From: Occultella kanbiaonis
Lineage (GTDB): Bacteria > Actinomycetota > Actinomycetes > Actinomycetales > Beutenbergiaceae
Assembly (NCBI RefSeq): GCF_009708215.1
Contig: NZ_CP046175.1
Location: forward strand, 1-64,000
Length of the DNA: 64,000 nt
Direction of reading: 5' to 3'
Shown: positions 63,073-64,000 of the stretch, piece by piece
Numbering within the stretch: position 1 is the first letter of the stretch
How the letters are laid out: every line of letters begins with the position of its first letter
The notes under the pieces: model-generated
Databases searched by the model: none
What the model was told of the DNA's origin: nothing
What the model saw: the letters and a program-made list of their open reading frames with translations, nothing else
Program-made: the position numbers and the translations under genes

Positions 63073-64000
63073 CCGACGTCGAACACCAGAAATGGTGGGG
63101 TTGGGGCGTGGAGGGCATCGCCTTCCATCACGAGGACAAGCCGGCGTTCGCGGGCTTCGTCCTGGACAAGGTCGGTATCGACCTGACCCAGCCCGGCGGC
63201 GAACCGCCGACGTTCGACGAGATCGAGGTGCCGGCCAGCCGCCTCGGCGACGACCTCGGCGCCCGGTTGCGGGCCGCCGTCGGCGATCACCAGGTCAGTA
63301 CCGACGACATGCTGCGCGTCGTGCACACCTACGGCAAGGGCATGCGCGACCTGGTCCGGGTACGGGCCGGTGACCTGCCCCGGGTCCCGGACGCGGTGGT
63401 CTACCCGGCGAACGAGGACGAGGTGCGCGCCGTCGTCGACGCGGCCGTGGCCGCGGACGCCGTCCTGATCCCGTTCGGTGGCGGCTCGAACATCTCGGGC
63501 AGCCTGACCCCGCAGCCGCGCGAGGAGCGCACGGTCATCTCCCTCGACCTCGGCCGGATGAACCGGGTGCTCGAGATCGACGAGAGCTCCGGCCTCGCCC
63601 GGATCCAGGCCGGCGGCCTCGGGCCGGACATCGAGGAACAGCTCACCACGCGCGGGTGGACGATGGGCCACCAGCCCGACTCGTTCAAGCACTCCACGCT
63701 CGGCGGTTGGATCGCGACCCGTTCCTCGGGGATGCAGTCGGACAAGTACGGCGACATCGCCGACATCACCCGCGGGATGCGGGTCGTGCTGCCGGGCAAG
63801 GTCGTCGAGCTGCGGCCGCTCCCGTCGACCTCCACCGGGCCGAGCGTGCGCGAGATGATCATCGGCAGTGAGGGGCGCCTCGGCGTCGTCACCGAGGCCT
63901 GGGTGAACGTGCACCGGGTCCCCGAGAACCGCGACGTCATCGCGTACCTGTTCCCGAACTGGGCGGCCGGGCTCGCGGCCATGGCGGAGATCTCCACCTC
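63069..64000 (+). CDS. alkyldihydroxyacetonephosphate synthase-like FAD enzyme (partial, runs off the window)
   Basis: The first 310 residues of a FAD-binding oxidase/transferase that continue beyond the window; the family is usually about 530-560 residues. It begins MTDVEHQKWWGWGVEG; the FAD domain shows VVYPANEDEVRAVVDAA, LIPFGGGSNISGSL and the AGPS-diagnostic HQPDSFKHSTLGGWIATRSS (201-220), then GMQSDKYGDI and GSEGRLGVVTE. It exchanges the acyl group of acyl-DHAP for a fatty alcohol, forming the ether bond. The C-terminal substrate domain is outside the window. Confidence 0.87.
   Translation, partial: MTDVEHQKWWGWGVEGIAFHHEDKPAFAGFVLDKVGIDLTQPGGEPPTFDEIEVPASRLGDDLGARLRAAVGDHQVSTDDMLRVVHTYGKGMRDLVRVRAGDLPRVPDAVVYPANEDEVRAVVDAAVAADAVLIPFGGGSNISGSLTPQPREERTVISLDLGRMNRVLEIDESSGLARIQAGGLGPDIEEQLTTRGWTMGHQPDSFKHSTLGGWIATRSSGMQSDKYGDIADITRGMRVVLPGKVVELRPLPSTSTGPSVREMIIGSEGRLGVVTEAWVNVHRVPENRDVIAYLFPNWAAGLAAMAEIST

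Overview
The window is high-GC DNA, rich in GTG starts, covering the chromosomal replication-origin region of an actinobacterium. The order dnaA - oriC - dnaN - gnd - recF - DUF721 - gyrB - gyrA - DUF3566 - tRNA-Ile - DLW-39 - tRNA-Ala, followed by rhomboid - crgA - DUF881 - sortase E - pabA and the leftward pknB-pknA-pbpA-rodA-pstP-fhaB-fhaA operon, is the Micrococcales version of the mycobacterial oriC neighbourhood. I cannot name the species. Carbohydrate-gene content would suit a soil, plant or gut Micrococcales of the Beutenbergia/Ruania kind, but that is inference.

Layout. 1-12.4 kb: replication initiation and topoisomerase genes, with DnaA boxes before dnaA, between dnaA and dnaN, and before gyrB. 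12.4-20.3 kb: NUDIX, FUSC, GH35 beta-galactosidase, argS and a repeat-rich membrane protein. 20.3-34.2 kb: cyclophilin, rhomboid, two unusual non-coding repeat regions, crgA/DUF881/sortase/pabA, then the Ser/Thr kinase-peptidoglycan elongation operon and tRNA-Leu. 34.3-42.8 kb: a plant-polysaccharide locus (pectate-lyase-like Tat protein, GntR-LacI hybrid regulator, very large secreted glycoside hydrolase, CE7 acetyl esterase) with two copies of a candidate operator. 42.8-48.3 kb: small membrane proteins, a ThrE-type exporter, an NAD-binding protein, an orphan EF-Tu domain-2 protein, an APH-like kinase and a phosphoribosyltransferase. 48.5-55.5 kb: a LacI-controlled sugar ABC transporter with a beta-propeller glycosidase-like protein, a ROK kinase and a ManNAc-6-P epimerase-like protein. 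55.5-57.4 kb: PHP phosphoesterase, HPr and a TetR regulator.

57.5-64.0 kb (running off the end) is the most interesting part. Behind the TetR gene and a perfect 19-bp palindrome lies a tightly overlapping operon: a four-helix diiron protein with acyl-ACP-desaturase-like ligand spacing, a diverged paralog that has lost three of six predicted ligands, a fatty acyl-CoA reductase fused to a HAD domain, a short-chain reductase, a PlsC acyltransferase and an alkyl-DHAP-synthase-like flavoprotein. Together these supply every step expected for O-alkyl (ether) glycerolipid synthesis, plus a candidate oxygen-dependent desaturase for vinyl ethers. I propose it as a candidate actinobacterial ether-lipid/plasmalogen system.

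Across the window at least seven genes start 6-8 nt after a TANNNT hexamer, suggesting many leaderless transcripts.
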